The notes beneath the pieces were generated by a model. That model ran no database searches, had not been told where the DNA came from, and worked only from the letters and a program-made list of their open reading frames with translations. 7,337 nt of DNA from Prevotella sp. GTDB lineage: Bacteria; Bacteroidota; Bacteroidia; Bacteroidales; Bacteroidaceae. Both the position numbers and the translations under genes were made by a program. Below are positions 1 through 6,645 of the stretch, one piece after another. The stretch spans positions 1-7,337 of the forward strand of contig DMYZ01000119.1 of the NCBI GenBank assembly GCA_003483565.1. The letters are read 5' to 3'. The first letter of the stretch is position 1, and each line of letters opens with the position of its first letter.

Positions 1-2085
1 CCATAAGCAATAACCTTTGTTAAGTCGATCCTCACTGAATCCATCATCTCCTTGTATCAACTCATTATAAAAATGTTCAGCCGGTTCTGATTTACCCTGA
101 AAAAGTAATCCCCATGCCAAGACCCGTTTTACACTGTTATCATGGGGATCATCAAAGTTCAACTTGTAAAGACGTTGAACGGCCTCCTCTAATTCCTTTG
201 CTTCTGTATTGTTATCCTCCAACATATAGGAATCTTTTTTTTCAAAACTATAATGTTTGATTTCAACCAGACTATAACTAAGAGAATATCTTCGATTTTC
301 AGGACAAAGTTCAACGAGCCGTCGATAATATTCCAAAGACATATCATAATCTTCCTCAAGAAAACTAATCCTGGCTAATTGAAATAACGCCCTTTCTGAA
401 TTAGGTCTTAAAGCAATAGCGTTCTCAAATTTTTCTTTTGCAAAAGGATAATTAAGTTTCATATCAACAGACCCTGACAATATATAATATTTGTATTTTT
501 CTTCAATAGAAAAAGTATCTGTCTTTACTCTATCCAACATCTGTGAAGCATTTTGATAGGCATTATGCTTATAAAGAAAAGATCCCAACTCAATATAACG
601 CTTTTCAACATCTTCTGCCCTGCTTAAGATACCTGATTCCACAAAGAAGAAATGTCCCTTCCCTGCACCATTAGCCTCAAAAGGATTACAAAAATCAGTA
701 TTTCCACTATACAGTCGATAAAAACGATAAATATCCTGTAGATAAGCACGACGGATAAAAGACGACGAATCCTGATCATCTCTGGAAAAATTCGACTGAA
801 TAGCAGTGCCACTGCTTAAAGCTTCACGAATATCGGCAGGTGCCTGGTTAATAATACTCGACAATGCCAGCACAAAAGAATACTTGTCACTGGAACAAAA
901 AGGATTAACATCAAGAATTTGCTTTACGATATTCTTGCCTTCCAAATTTCCCATAGCGTGAACAAGACCCGGATGTTCTATATAAAAAGGTACAAACCAG
1001 TTAGACAGTGTATAGAAAAACGTAAAATGCTTCATCATGGAGAACCCACTGAAAAAAACATCGCTACCCGATTTTTGCATATCCATCATTTTATGAAAAC
1101 TTTGCTCTGCTTTTTCCATTGCGTCTTCATCATGCTCTGGATGTAATATCTCATTAAGAGAATCTTCTTCTTTTTCTGAAATACCGAACTTAGTAATATT
1201 AAAATGATTTGCCTGAGTAATGTTGGGAATTATTTCATTCTGTATTTTTGCATTATCCCTGTCAACATCCATACAAAAGAATATTTGTTTCTGTAGCTCT
1301 ATTACTTCATCCTCATATTTATGATCTGACAAACAAGGTGTAACCTCTTTAAGAATATTCTGATCATATAATGTCCGTTCTGAAGGCAAAGATAAAGTCC
1401 ATCCCACCAATGCCCGTTGACGGACAGACCTATCCTGACATATTGAAGTAGATACCTTCAATAAAGTCACAAATTTATAATAATCAAAGATATTTAAACA
1501 AGAAACCATAATTGCACTTACAATAAGTTGCGCATCATTAGTATCAATGGTAGGTGAAATGAGCAAATCACGATAAAAAGCATAATCACTGTCTGTCCAC
1601 TGTTGACTAAGTAAAATAGTATTAAAAAATTGATCCATATACAGCTGATGTTCTGCATAGATAGATTTTGCCTTCTCAACCTGCTCCTTTTCCGGCTCCA
1701 AGCCAAGCATAGCGATATCCGTCACAAAATTTTCAAGCATACCCTTTATATGGTCATGATCCGTATCAAAAGAAGACACTGTAAATGATAATTGATTATA
1801 TATGGAAACATTTGATACAGTAAGTTTTAACAGACAATTATTCAACAGCCGGTCTGTACGGATGAGAAGAGTATCATAAACATTCTGCCGCTTAGGATCC
1901 TGGAAACCTCTGCTCATATAATCAAGCATCAATCCATAATCATTTTTAATATCTTCCAACTGCTCTTTCAGGGAAGTTAAAGTATCAGTCTGAAAAAAAG
2001 AAGTAATTCTTGGTAAAATATCCCCAAGATTCTTATCTCTCAGAAGATCAGCCTTAATTTTTTTTAAATCTTTATTACTATACAT
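1..2085 (-). CDS. Large TPR-repeat protein, function unknown (3' end outside window)
   Basis: An uninterrupted reading frame of 695 codons runs from the ATG at 2085-2083 to the left edge with no stop, so the C-terminus is missing. It begins MYSNKDLKKIKADLL and has no signal peptide or membrane segment, so it is probably cytoplasmic. Residues 1 to about 495 are mainly helical, with an acidic Lys/Glu/Asp/His-rich stretch near 303-330, and match no domain I recognise. From about residue 496 there are TPR-like helical hairpins: roughly 496-529, 531-566 (ending ENAIALRPN) and 567-600 (ARISFLEEDYDMSLEYYRRL), with probably another helical unit near 655-680. TPRs usually mediate protein-protein contacts. 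The start lies 3 bases after the stop of the upstream lipoprotein gene, which implies co-transcription and probably coupled translation. I do not recognise a specific function. The reading frame is secure, the TPR call is good, and the role is unknown. Confidence 0.85.
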   Translation of the reverse strand, partial: MYSNKDLKKIKADLLRDKNLGDILPRITSFFQTDTLTSLKEQLEDIKNDYGLMLDYMSRGFQDPKRQNVYDTLLIRTDRLLNNCLLKLTVSNVSIYNQLSFTVSSFDTDHDHIKGMLENFVTDIAMLGLEPEKEQVEKAKSIYAEHQLYMDQFFNTILLSQQWTDSDYAFYRDLLISPTIDTNDAQLIVSAIMVSCLNIFDYYKFVTLLKVSTSICQDRSVRQRALVGWTLSLPSERTLYDQNILKEVTPCLSDHKYEDEVIELQKQIFFCMDVDRDNAKIQNEIIPNITQANHFNITKFGISEKEEDSLNEILHPEHDEDAMEKAEQSFHKMMDMQKSGSDVFFSGFSMMKHFTFFYTLSNWFVPFYIEHPGLVHAMGNLEGKNIVKQILDVNPFCSSDKYSFVLALSSIINQAPADIREALSSGTAIQSNFSRDDQDSSSFIRRAYLQDIYRFYRLYSGNTDFCNPFEANGAGKGHFFFVESGILSRAEDVEKRYIELGSFLYKHNAYQNASQMLDRVKTDTFSIEEKYKYYILSGSVDMKLNYPFAKEKFENAIALRPNSERALFQLARISFLEEDYDMSLEYYRRLVELCPENRRYSLSYSLVEIKHYSFEKKDSYMLEDNNTEAKELEEAVQRLYKLNFDDPHDNSVKRVLAWGLLFQGKSEPAEHFYNELIQGDDGFSEDRLNKGYCLW

Positions 2086-2088
2086 CTT

Positions 2089-2997
2089 TCAATACTTTTT
2101 ACTGTCTGCACGTCTCACGTCTTTTGCCCTAGGAGCAGAAGCGTGACTAAAATGAAGATTGGGCAATGCATTAATCGTCTTTTCATCACAACTATAATAT
2201 TTTTTCAAGAGCATAGTGTAATGTTTCACACCATTTTTGTTTATGCTATCACAAGCCATATTATAAGCTTTTATGAACAATCTGAACTGATTTTTCCGGC
2301 GCCTTTCTTTCAAAATCTTCGTACGAAAAGCAAATACTCCAAAACGCAAATCCCGGTATCTACTATCCATCAACACTGGATTATGATGCAAACGAGCTTT
2401 TGTTGCCTGAGGTTCCGTTAAAAACATTGCATCCATCTCATTATTAAGAAGCATGTCCAATCGTATATTCACATCATTAATTTGTATTCGATAAACATCA
2501 TATTTAGGGTGTGCACTGTCAATGGCCAAGTCTGTCAGATAATCAGTTGCAGAATAACGTGTCATTGCTATCATCTTGTCACTTAATTGACTGACCTCTT
2601 TAACGCGAGCCGTACGATTGCTTATCAATTGCCAATAAGTATTCGTAGCAATCGGAAGAAACAAATCTATACCCTTTCTCTGCATCCGTCCTACACGAAA
2701 AAGATCAGTAATACAACCTTCTATACTTCCACCAATTAAGGCTGTGTCGCAGTCCATTTGAGCAGTAAAAGGTTTTAAATGTACATCAACGCCCAAAGAA
2801 GCAAACAAACTGTCTTCCTGAGCCAGATAAAGTGGAAGGCAATCCAAAGTTGGCATTACCCCTATTTTTAATGAAGCCTCGTCTATACTATCAAGACGAA
2901 TCTTTTCTTTCTTAGAAACACGCTGATTTTCTTCATACGAATTGCCACAAGCGGCAACAAGAAAGACGATTATCAGAAACGGAATTAACTTTTTCAT
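2089..2997 (-). CDS. Periplasmic substrate-binding-protein-like lipoprotein (NMT1/ABC-SBP type), orphan
   Basis: 302 residues. A signal peptide starts MKK, has hydrophobic residues 4-16 and ends in the lipobox VAAC with the lipidated Cys at 17, so the product should be an exported lipoprotein. After a charged linker (21-40) the mature domain begins SLKIGVMPTLDCLPLYLAQ (42-60), the usual first strand and helix of type 2 periplasmic binding proteins. TRYSATDYLTD (146-156) and MFLTEPQA (191-198) correspond to the second-lobe entry and the 'EP' motif seen in NMT1/taurine/nitrate-type binding proteins. The ligand cannot be read from sequence. I chose the ATG at 2997 because the lipoprotein signal starts there; an in-frame TTG at 3006 adds only three residues and lies in the promoter. 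It is the first gene of a unit with the TPR gene 3 bases downstream. No permease or ATPase gene lies in the window, so it may serve a distant ABC system or act as a non-transport sensor or binding protein. Confidence 0.85.
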   Translation of the reverse strand: MKKLIPFLIIVFLVAACGNSYEENQRVSKKEKIRLDSIDEASLKIGVMPTLDCLPLYLAQEDSLFASLGVDVHLKPFTAQMDCDTALIGGSIEGCITDLFRVGRMQRKGIDLFLPIATNTYWQLISNRTARVKEVSQLSDKMIAMTRYSATDYLTDLAIDSAHPKYDVYRIQINDVNIRLDMLLNNEMDAMFLTEPQATKARLHHNPVLMDSRYRDLRFGVFAFRTKILKERRRKNQFRLFIKAYNMACDSINKNGVKHYTMLLKKYYSCDEKTINALPNLHFSHASAPRAKDVRRADSKKY

Positions 2998-3003
2998 TGC
3001 ATG

Positions 3004-3034
3004 CAAAAATACGAATAAATTTTGTTATTCCGAA
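3004..3034 (-). promoter_or_regulatory. Predicted Bacteroidetes promoter of the lipoprotein/TPR unit
   Basis: On the minus strand, TATTTTTG (3011-3004) matches the Bacteroidetes -7 box TAnnTTTG. A 19-base spacer separates it from TTCG (3034-3031), one mismatch from the -33 box TTTG. Only 6 bases separate the -7 box from the ATG at 2997, so the transcript should have a leader of zero to a few bases. The match is seen in sequence; promoter activity is inferred. Confidence 0.65.
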
Positions 3035-3051
3035 ATATATTCGTATTTTTG
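3021..3051 (+). promoter_or_regulatory. Predicted Bacteroidetes promoter of radA
   Basis: TTTG (3021-3024) is followed after exactly 19 bases by TATTTTTG (3044-3051), matching the -33/-7 pair used by the primary Bacteroidetes sigma factor. Only 8 bases separate the -7 box from the radA ATG at 3060, which implies a nearly leaderless mRNA. This is the best two-box match in the window. Confidence 0.75.
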
Positions 3052-3059
3052 TTGATACT

Positions 3060-4481
3060 ATGGCAAAGGATAAAATAGCTTATGTATGTAGTAATTGCGG
3101 ACAGGAATCAGCCAAATGGATTGGCAAATGTCCGAATTGCGGTCAATGGAATACATTTAAACAAATTAAGATTTCCGGTGACTCTGGAAGCACTGCTGCT
3201 AAAAACGTAGCTATGTCTATGAGACACGGAGGAGCAGATATGCTCTTCGGCGCTAATACTGAAAATACGGAAAGACCCATTAAACTCAACGAAATAAATG
3301 CAGCGGATGAACCGCGCATCGATATGCACGATGCTGAATTTAACCGTGTCTTGGGAGGAGGCATGGTACCAGGAAGTATTGTTCTGCTGGGAGGAGAACC
3401 TGGCATTGGGAAAAGTACACTTACGCTACAGACTATTATCAATATGCCAGAACACAAAGTCCTTTATGTAAGTGGTGAGGAAAGTGCTCATCAAATCAAA
3501 CTGCGTGCAGAAAGAATGAATATCAGGAATCTTCCAACAGACCATATCAGTATTCTTTGTGAAACAGGCCTGGAAAAAATATTCCAGCGTATTACTGAAT
3601 GCAAACCGGAAATGGTCATTATTGATTCCATACAAACTATTGCAACAGAAGATGTGGACAGTAGTCCCGGCAGTGTCTCTCAGGTAAGGGAATGTGCTGC
3701 TGCCTTACTCCGTTTTGCCAAAACCAGTGGTATTCCTGTTATTCTTATTGGACATATAAATAAAGAAGGAACACTGGCAGGACCAAAGATCCTTGAGCAC
3801 ATCGTAGATACAGTGATCCAGTTTGAAGGAGACCAACATTATATGTACCGCATCTTACGAAGTATAAAAAACCGTTTCGGAAGCACTTCAGAACTTGGTA
3901 TCTATGAAATGCAGCAACAAGGATTGCGACAAGTAAACAATGCTTCCGAACTTCTCATCACTGAAGACCATGACGGATTGAGTGGAGTGGCAATCTCGTC
4001 TGCAATAGAAGGACTACGCCCATTTCTTGTTGAAACGCAGGCTTTGGTGTCAAGTGCTGCCTATGGAACCCCCCAAAGGAGTGCTACAGGATTTGATCAA
4101 CGGCGACTGAACATGCTCTTGGCTGTCCTTGAGAAGCGAGTGGGATTTAAACTAATGCAGAAAGATGTCTTCCTGAATATTGCCGGAGGTCTTAGAGTAA
4201 CAGATTTGGCCATGGACCTGAGTGTCATTGCTGCAGTACTCAGCAGTAATGTTGACACCCCTATTGAAGCAGGATGGTGCATGGCAGGTGAAGTTGGGTT
4301 AAGCGGAGAAGTGAGACCCGTCAGCCGCATGGAACAAAGAATAGCTGAGGCGGAAAAACTAGGCTTCACTAACATAATTATTCCTAAGTATAACCTCAAA
4401 GGTATTGATTCAAAGAAATATCAAATAGAAATTCATCCGGTAAGAAAAGTTGAAGAAGCTTTACGTGCCCTCTTCGGATAA
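3060..4481 (+). CDS. radA: DNA repair and recombination protein RadA (Sms)
   Basis: 473 residues, close to the usual 450-460. RadA is a RecA-like hexameric ATPase that processes recombination intermediates, driving branch migration and helping resolve D-loops in the cytoplasm. An N-terminal C4 zinc finger is formed by Cys10, Cys13, Cys24 and Cys27. The ATPase core has Walker A GGEPGIGKST (111-120, Lys118 the phosphate-binding residue), Walker B MVIID ending at Asp189, and the RadA-specific KNRFG motif (270-274). The C-terminal Lon-like domain follows from about 290, with GGLRV (376-380) and GEVGLSGEVR (410-419), typical of the non-proteolytic Lon-like fold in this family. The frame stays open upstream to a TTG at 2997, but the ATG at 3060 gives the standard MAK...YVCSNCG start, and the extension would cross the promoter. 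No frameshift or missing motif is seen. It is transcribed divergently from the lipoprotein unit and convergently with queC. Confidence 0.97.
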   Translation: MAKDKIAYVCSNCGQESAKWIGKCPNCGQWNTFKQIKISGDSGSTAAKNVAMSMRHGGADMLFGANTENTERPIKLNEINAADEPRIDMHDAEFNRVLGGGMVPGSIVLLGGEPGIGKSTLTLQTIINMPEHKVLYVSGEESAHQIKLRAERMNIRNLPTDHISILCETGLEKIFQRITECKPEMVIIDSIQTIATEDVDSSPGSVSQVRECAAALLRFAKTSGIPVILIGHINKEGTLAGPKILEHIVDTVIQFEGDQHYMYRILRSIKNRFGSTSELGIYEMQQQGLRQVNNASELLITEDHDGLSGVAISSAIEGLRPFLVETQALVSSAAYGTPQRSATGFDQRRLNMLLAVLEKRVGFKLMQKDVFLNIAGGLRVTDLAMDLSVIAAVLSSNVDTPIEAGWCMAGEVGLSGEVRPVSRMEQRIAEAEKLGFTNIIIPKYNLKGIDSKKYQIEIHPVRKVEEALRALFG

Positions 4482-4507
4482 ACATTATATTTCATTCAAT
4501 AAAACTT

Positions 4508-5161
4508 TTATTCTTCATATTCTGTAGGATCGGGAACACCGGCAAGGCGAAAAGCTTCTTTGCGCTCTGTGCAAGTACCACATTTTCCACAATGTTTCTC
4601 ATGCCCTTTATAACAACTCCATGTTTTACTATAATCAATGCCTAAAGATACACCTTTCGTCACAATATCAGACTTGGTAATATTCGTATAAGGTGCTACT
4701 ACACGGGCCTTCACATAAGTTCCAGCCTCAGCGGCGGCATCTATAGCCTTAATAAAGGCTGGCCGGCAATCCGGATAAATAGCGTGATCGCCACCATGAT
4801 TAGCAATGAAGACCTTCTTCAAACCATTGCTCTCCGCAACGCCAATCGCAATACTCAGCATAATGCCATTGCGAAAAGGCACTACTGTAGATTTCATGTT
4901 TGCATCATCGTAATTGCCCTCCGGGATTGCATCTGCACCCTCCAGTAAACTACTTTTAAAATACTGATGTATAAATCCAAGATTAATGGTAATATGTTTG
5001 ATGCCAAGATGCTCACAATGATACTTGGCATAAGGAATCTCCTTTTGGTTATGGTTAGAACCATAATCAAAACTAATACCTAAGGCTATTTCATCCTTCT
5101 TGTCATATAATAAAGTGATAGAGTCCAAACCACCACTGACAATAATAACAGAATCTTTCAT
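4508..5161 (-). CDS. queC: 7-cyano-7-deazaguanine (preQ0) synthase QueC
   Basis: 217 residues, the normal length. QueC converts 7-carboxy-7-deazaguanine to preQ0 using ATP and ammonia, a step on the way to queuosine in tRNA, in the cytoplasm. The PP-loop SGGLDS (9-14) binds ATP by adenylating the carboxylate. VPFRNG (94-99) and HGGDHAIYPDCRPAF (122-136) are family signatures. The C-terminal zinc site is complete: Cys183, Cys191, Cys194 and Cys197 in a C-x7-C-x2-C-x2-C pattern. The start ATG at 5161 gives MKDSVIIVSGG, with no alternative upstream because a promoter lies about 28 bases away. In many Bacteroidetes queC sits next to other deazapurine genes such as queF or queE, but none lies in this window; it is flanked by radA (convergent) and pgk (divergent). 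There is no room for a preQ1 riboswitch in its short leader. Confidence 0.97.
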   Translation of the reverse strand: MKDSVIIVSGGLDSITLLYDKKDEIALGISFDYGSNHNQKEIPYAKYHCEHLGIKHITINLGFIHQYFKSSLLEGADAIPEGNYDDANMKSTVVPFRNGIMLSIAIGVAESNGLKKVFIANHGGDHAIYPDCRPAFIKAIDAAAEAGTYVKARVVAPYTNITKSDIVTKGVSLGIDYSKTWSCYKGHEKHCGKCGTCTERKEAFRLAGVPDPTEYEE

Positions 5162-5188
5162 TTCTCGTCAACTAATTTATTACGGATA

Positions 5189-5196
5189 CAAAGATA
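5189..5196 (-). promoter_or_regulatory. Predicted -7 box of the queC promoter
   Basis: On the minus strand, TATCTTTG (5196-5189) is an exact TAnnTTTG match 27 bases before the queC ATG. I see no convincing TTTG -33 box at the standard 19-21 base spacing; the region upstream is AT-rich and leads to the A10 tract. The predicted leader of about 20 bases leaves no space for a riboswitch. Confidence 0.6.
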
Positions 5197-5238
5197 CAGT
5201 TTTTTGTAAACTCTACCTTACATAACGAAGAAGAAATC

Positions 5239-5248
5239 AAAAAAAAAA
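5239..5248. other. A10 tract between queC and pgk promoters
   Basis: A run of ten A residues lies midway between the two divergent promoters, about 51 bases from the centre of each -7 box. Rigid A-tracts in this position can act like an UP element or bend DNA. That role is inferred; only the run and its spacing are seen. Confidence 0.4.
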
Positions 5249-5291
5249 CATTAAATGTCATGATTCGTGCTTTTAATTCAACGAAAATTAT

Positions 5292-5299
5292 TATTTTTG
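5292..5299 (+). promoter_or_regulatory. Predicted -7 box of the pgk promoter
   Basis: TATTTTTG (5292-5299) matches TAnnTTTG. The nearest -33 candidate is TTTT at 5271-5274 with a 17-base spacer, which is weak. The predicted start of transcription near 5304-5306 would give a leader of about 40 bases, which holds the palindrome at 5320-5331. There is no obvious Shine-Dalgarno sequence before the ATG at 5344, as is common in this phylum. Confidence 0.6.
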
Positions 5300-5319
5300 C
5301 CATATACAAAAAGAATTTA

Positions 5320-5331
5320 TTAACTAGTTAA
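5320..5331. repeat. 12-bp palindrome TTAACTAGTTAA in the pgk leader
   Basis: A perfect 12-bp palindrome ends 12 bases before the pgk start codon, within the predicted 5' untranslated region. It could be an operator half-site pair, or chance in AT-rich DNA. As RNA it has no loop and would not form a stable hairpin on its own. Confidence 0.45.
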
Positions 5332-5343
5332 ACTATAGAAAAG

Positions 5344-6594
5344 ATGAAAATCAACGACTTTAACTTTGCCGGTCACAAGGCAATTGTCCGCGTGGACTTC
5401 AATGTGCCATTGGATGAAAATGGTAATGTTACTGACGACACACGTATTCGTGGTGCCCAACCAACACTGAAAAAGGTGCTTTCAGACGGCGGTTCTGTTA
5501 TCATGATGAGTCACATGGGCAAACCGAAAGGTAAAGTTAATCCAAAACTTTCTCTGAAACAAATAGTAAAGAACGTATCTGACGCTCTTGGTGTAGAAGT
5601 TAAATTTGCTGAAGATTGCGGCAAGGCTGATGAAGCTGCTGCTGCATTAAAACCAGGAGAAGCTCTACTACTCGAAAATCTTCGTTTCTATCCTGAAGAA
5701 GAAGGAAAACCTGTTGGCATAGATAAAGCTGATCCAAAATATAATGAGGCAAAAAAAGAGATGAAGACCCGCCAACAGGATTTTGCTAAAAAACTGGCTT
5801 CTTACGCCGATGTATACGTAAACGATGCTTTCGGTACAGCACACCGCAAGCACGCTTCCACTGCTGTTATTGCAGACTACTTTGATTCAGACCATAAGAT
5901 GCTTGGCTTGCTGATGGAAAAGGAAGTTACTGCTATCAACAACGTCATGAAAAATGCCCAACATCCTTTCACTGCTATTATTGGCGGCAGCAAAGTATCC
6001 TCTAAACTTGGTGTAATTAAGAATCTGCTGGATAAAGTAGATAACTTAATCATCGGCGGTGGTATGGGATATACCTTTATCAAGGCTCAAGGTGGTAAAA
6101 TCGGGCAATCTCTTCATGAGGATGACTTGATGCCGGAAGCTCTCAATATAATGAAAGCTGCTAAAGAAAAAGGAGTGAACCTGAGTCTTTCTACTCATAC
6201 TGTATGTGCCCAGGAATTCAAGAACGATGCTGAACGTAAAATATTCCCTGTAGACCAAATTCCTGACGACTGGGAAGGTATGGATGCAGCTCCTGAATCT
6301 GTTGAAAAATGGAAGAAAATCATCATGAATTCTAAGACAATTCTTTGGAATGGTCCTGTAGGCGTTTTTGAAATGGATAACTTTGCCGTTGGTACTGGTG
6401 AGATTGCCAAAACTGTCGCTAAAGCTACTCAGGAAAACAACGCTTACTCACTAGTAGGTGGTGGTGACTCTGTTGCAGCGATTAACAAATTCGGACTGGC
6501 TGATAAAATCAGCTATGTTTCTACCGGTGGTGGTGCCATGCTGGAGGCTATCGAAGGAAAAACACTTCCGGGTGTTGCCGCTATCGAAAAATAA
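5344..6594 (+). CDS. pgk: Phosphoglycerate kinase
   Basis: 416 residues. The enzyme transfers phosphate from 1,3-bisphosphoglycerate to ADP in glycolysis, and the reverse in gluconeogenesis, in the cytoplasm. The N-terminal lobe carries RVDFNVP (16-22), Arg34 in DDTRIRG, SHMGKPKG (56-63), LLLENLRF (108-115, Arg114) and YVNDAFGTAHRKHAST (158-173, Arg168), which form the phosphoglycerate site. The C-terminal lobe has GGSKVSSK (214-221, Lys217), LWNGPVGVFE (334-343) and the nucleotide-binding GGGDS (372-376). Relative to the roughly 394-residue Bacillus enzymes there are about 20 extra charged residues between Arg114 and Arg168 (about 120-145). One usual substrate-contact Arg, in the SHLGRP motif, is Lys60 here. 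The ATG at 5344 is the natural start, giving MKINDFNFAG. It is monocistronic by context: its own promoter upstream and a strong terminator after the stop. Confidence 0.98.
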   Translation: MKINDFNFAGHKAIVRVDFNVPLDENGNVTDDTRIRGAQPTLKKVLSDGGSVIMMSHMGKPKGKVNPKLSLKQIVKNVSDALGVEVKFAEDCGKADEAAAALKPGEALLLENLRFYPEEEGKPVGIDKADPKYNEAKKEMKTRQQDFAKKLASYADVYVNDAFGTAHRKHASTAVIADYFDSDHKMLGLLMEKEVTAINNVMKNAQHPFTAIIGGSKVSSKLGVIKNLLDKVDNLIIGGGMGYTFIKAQGGKIGQSLHEDDLMPEALNIMKAAKEKGVNLSLSTHTVCAQEFKNDAERKIFPVDQIPDDWEGMDAAPESVEKWKKIIMNSKTILWNGPVGVFEMDNFAVGTGEIAKTVAKATQENNAYSLVGGGDSVAAINKFGLADKISYVSTGGGAMLEAIEGKTLPGVAAIEK

Positions 6595-6607
6595 ACAGCA
6601 AAAAACG

Positions 6608-6644
6608 AAAAAGGATGCATAAAATAAATTATGCATCCTTTTTT
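6608..6644 (+). terminator. Intrinsic terminator of pgk
   Basis: A perfect 15-bp stem (6608-6622 with 6629-6643; core GGATGCATAA/TTATGCATCC) encloses a 6-base loop AATAAA. A run of six T residues (6639-6644) follows the core. It starts 13 bases after the pgk stop codon. The matching A-rich 5' flank means it could also work in the reverse direction, but no minus-strand gene ends here. Confidence 0.9.
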
Positions 6645-6645
6645 A

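Larger units (their letters stand above)
3004..3051. repeat. Perfect 14-bp inverted repeat spanning the divergent promoters
   Basis: The arm CAAAAATACGAATA (3004-3017) and its exact reverse complement TATTCGTATTTTTG (3038-3051) flank a 20-base AT-rich spacer. Each arm contains one -7 box, so the two promoters face outward as mirror images. The repeat may simply be two copies of an extended -7 consensus, or it may be a binding site for a dimeric regulator. It is too close to both starts to be a terminator for either gene. Confidence 0.8.

Noticed and set aside
919..1146. Plus-strand open frame of 75 codons inside the TPR gene
   Set aside because: It lies wholly opposite a continuous 695-codon frame with clear protein character, has no promoter or family resemblance, and reads as low-complexity shadow sequence.
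2089..2997. Assignment of the lipoprotein as MetQ (methionine binding) or a specific NMT1/thiamine-precursor binder
   Set aside because: The fold-level motifs fit the superfamily, but no ligand-specific residues or transporter neighbours support a named substrate.
2998..3005. TGCATGCA palindrome next to the lipoprotein start codon
   Set aside because: Only 8 bp, partly formed by the -7 box end, and common by chance; no support as a separate site.
2997..3059. N-terminal extension of RadA from an upstream TTG
   Set aside because: The extra 21 residues would run through the divergent promoter and are unlike RadA N-termini; the ATG at 3060 gives the standard start.
3143..3457. Minus-strand open frame of about 104 codons within radA
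   Set aside because: It is antisense to the conserved RadA zinc-finger/Walker A region; its length is explained by codon bias of radA and it has no recognisable motif.
4498..4512. AATAAAA-C-TTTTATT symmetry between the radA and queC ends, as a shared terminator
   Set aside because: The symmetry is perfect over 7 bp, but the loop would be one base and there is no G/C pair in the stem, so it is unlikely to form a real terminator hairpin. No convincing terminator is seen for either gene.
5162..5188. preQ1 riboswitch in the queC leader
   Set aside because: The predicted leader is only about 20 bases and shows no stem-loop plus A-rich tail of the preQ1 class.
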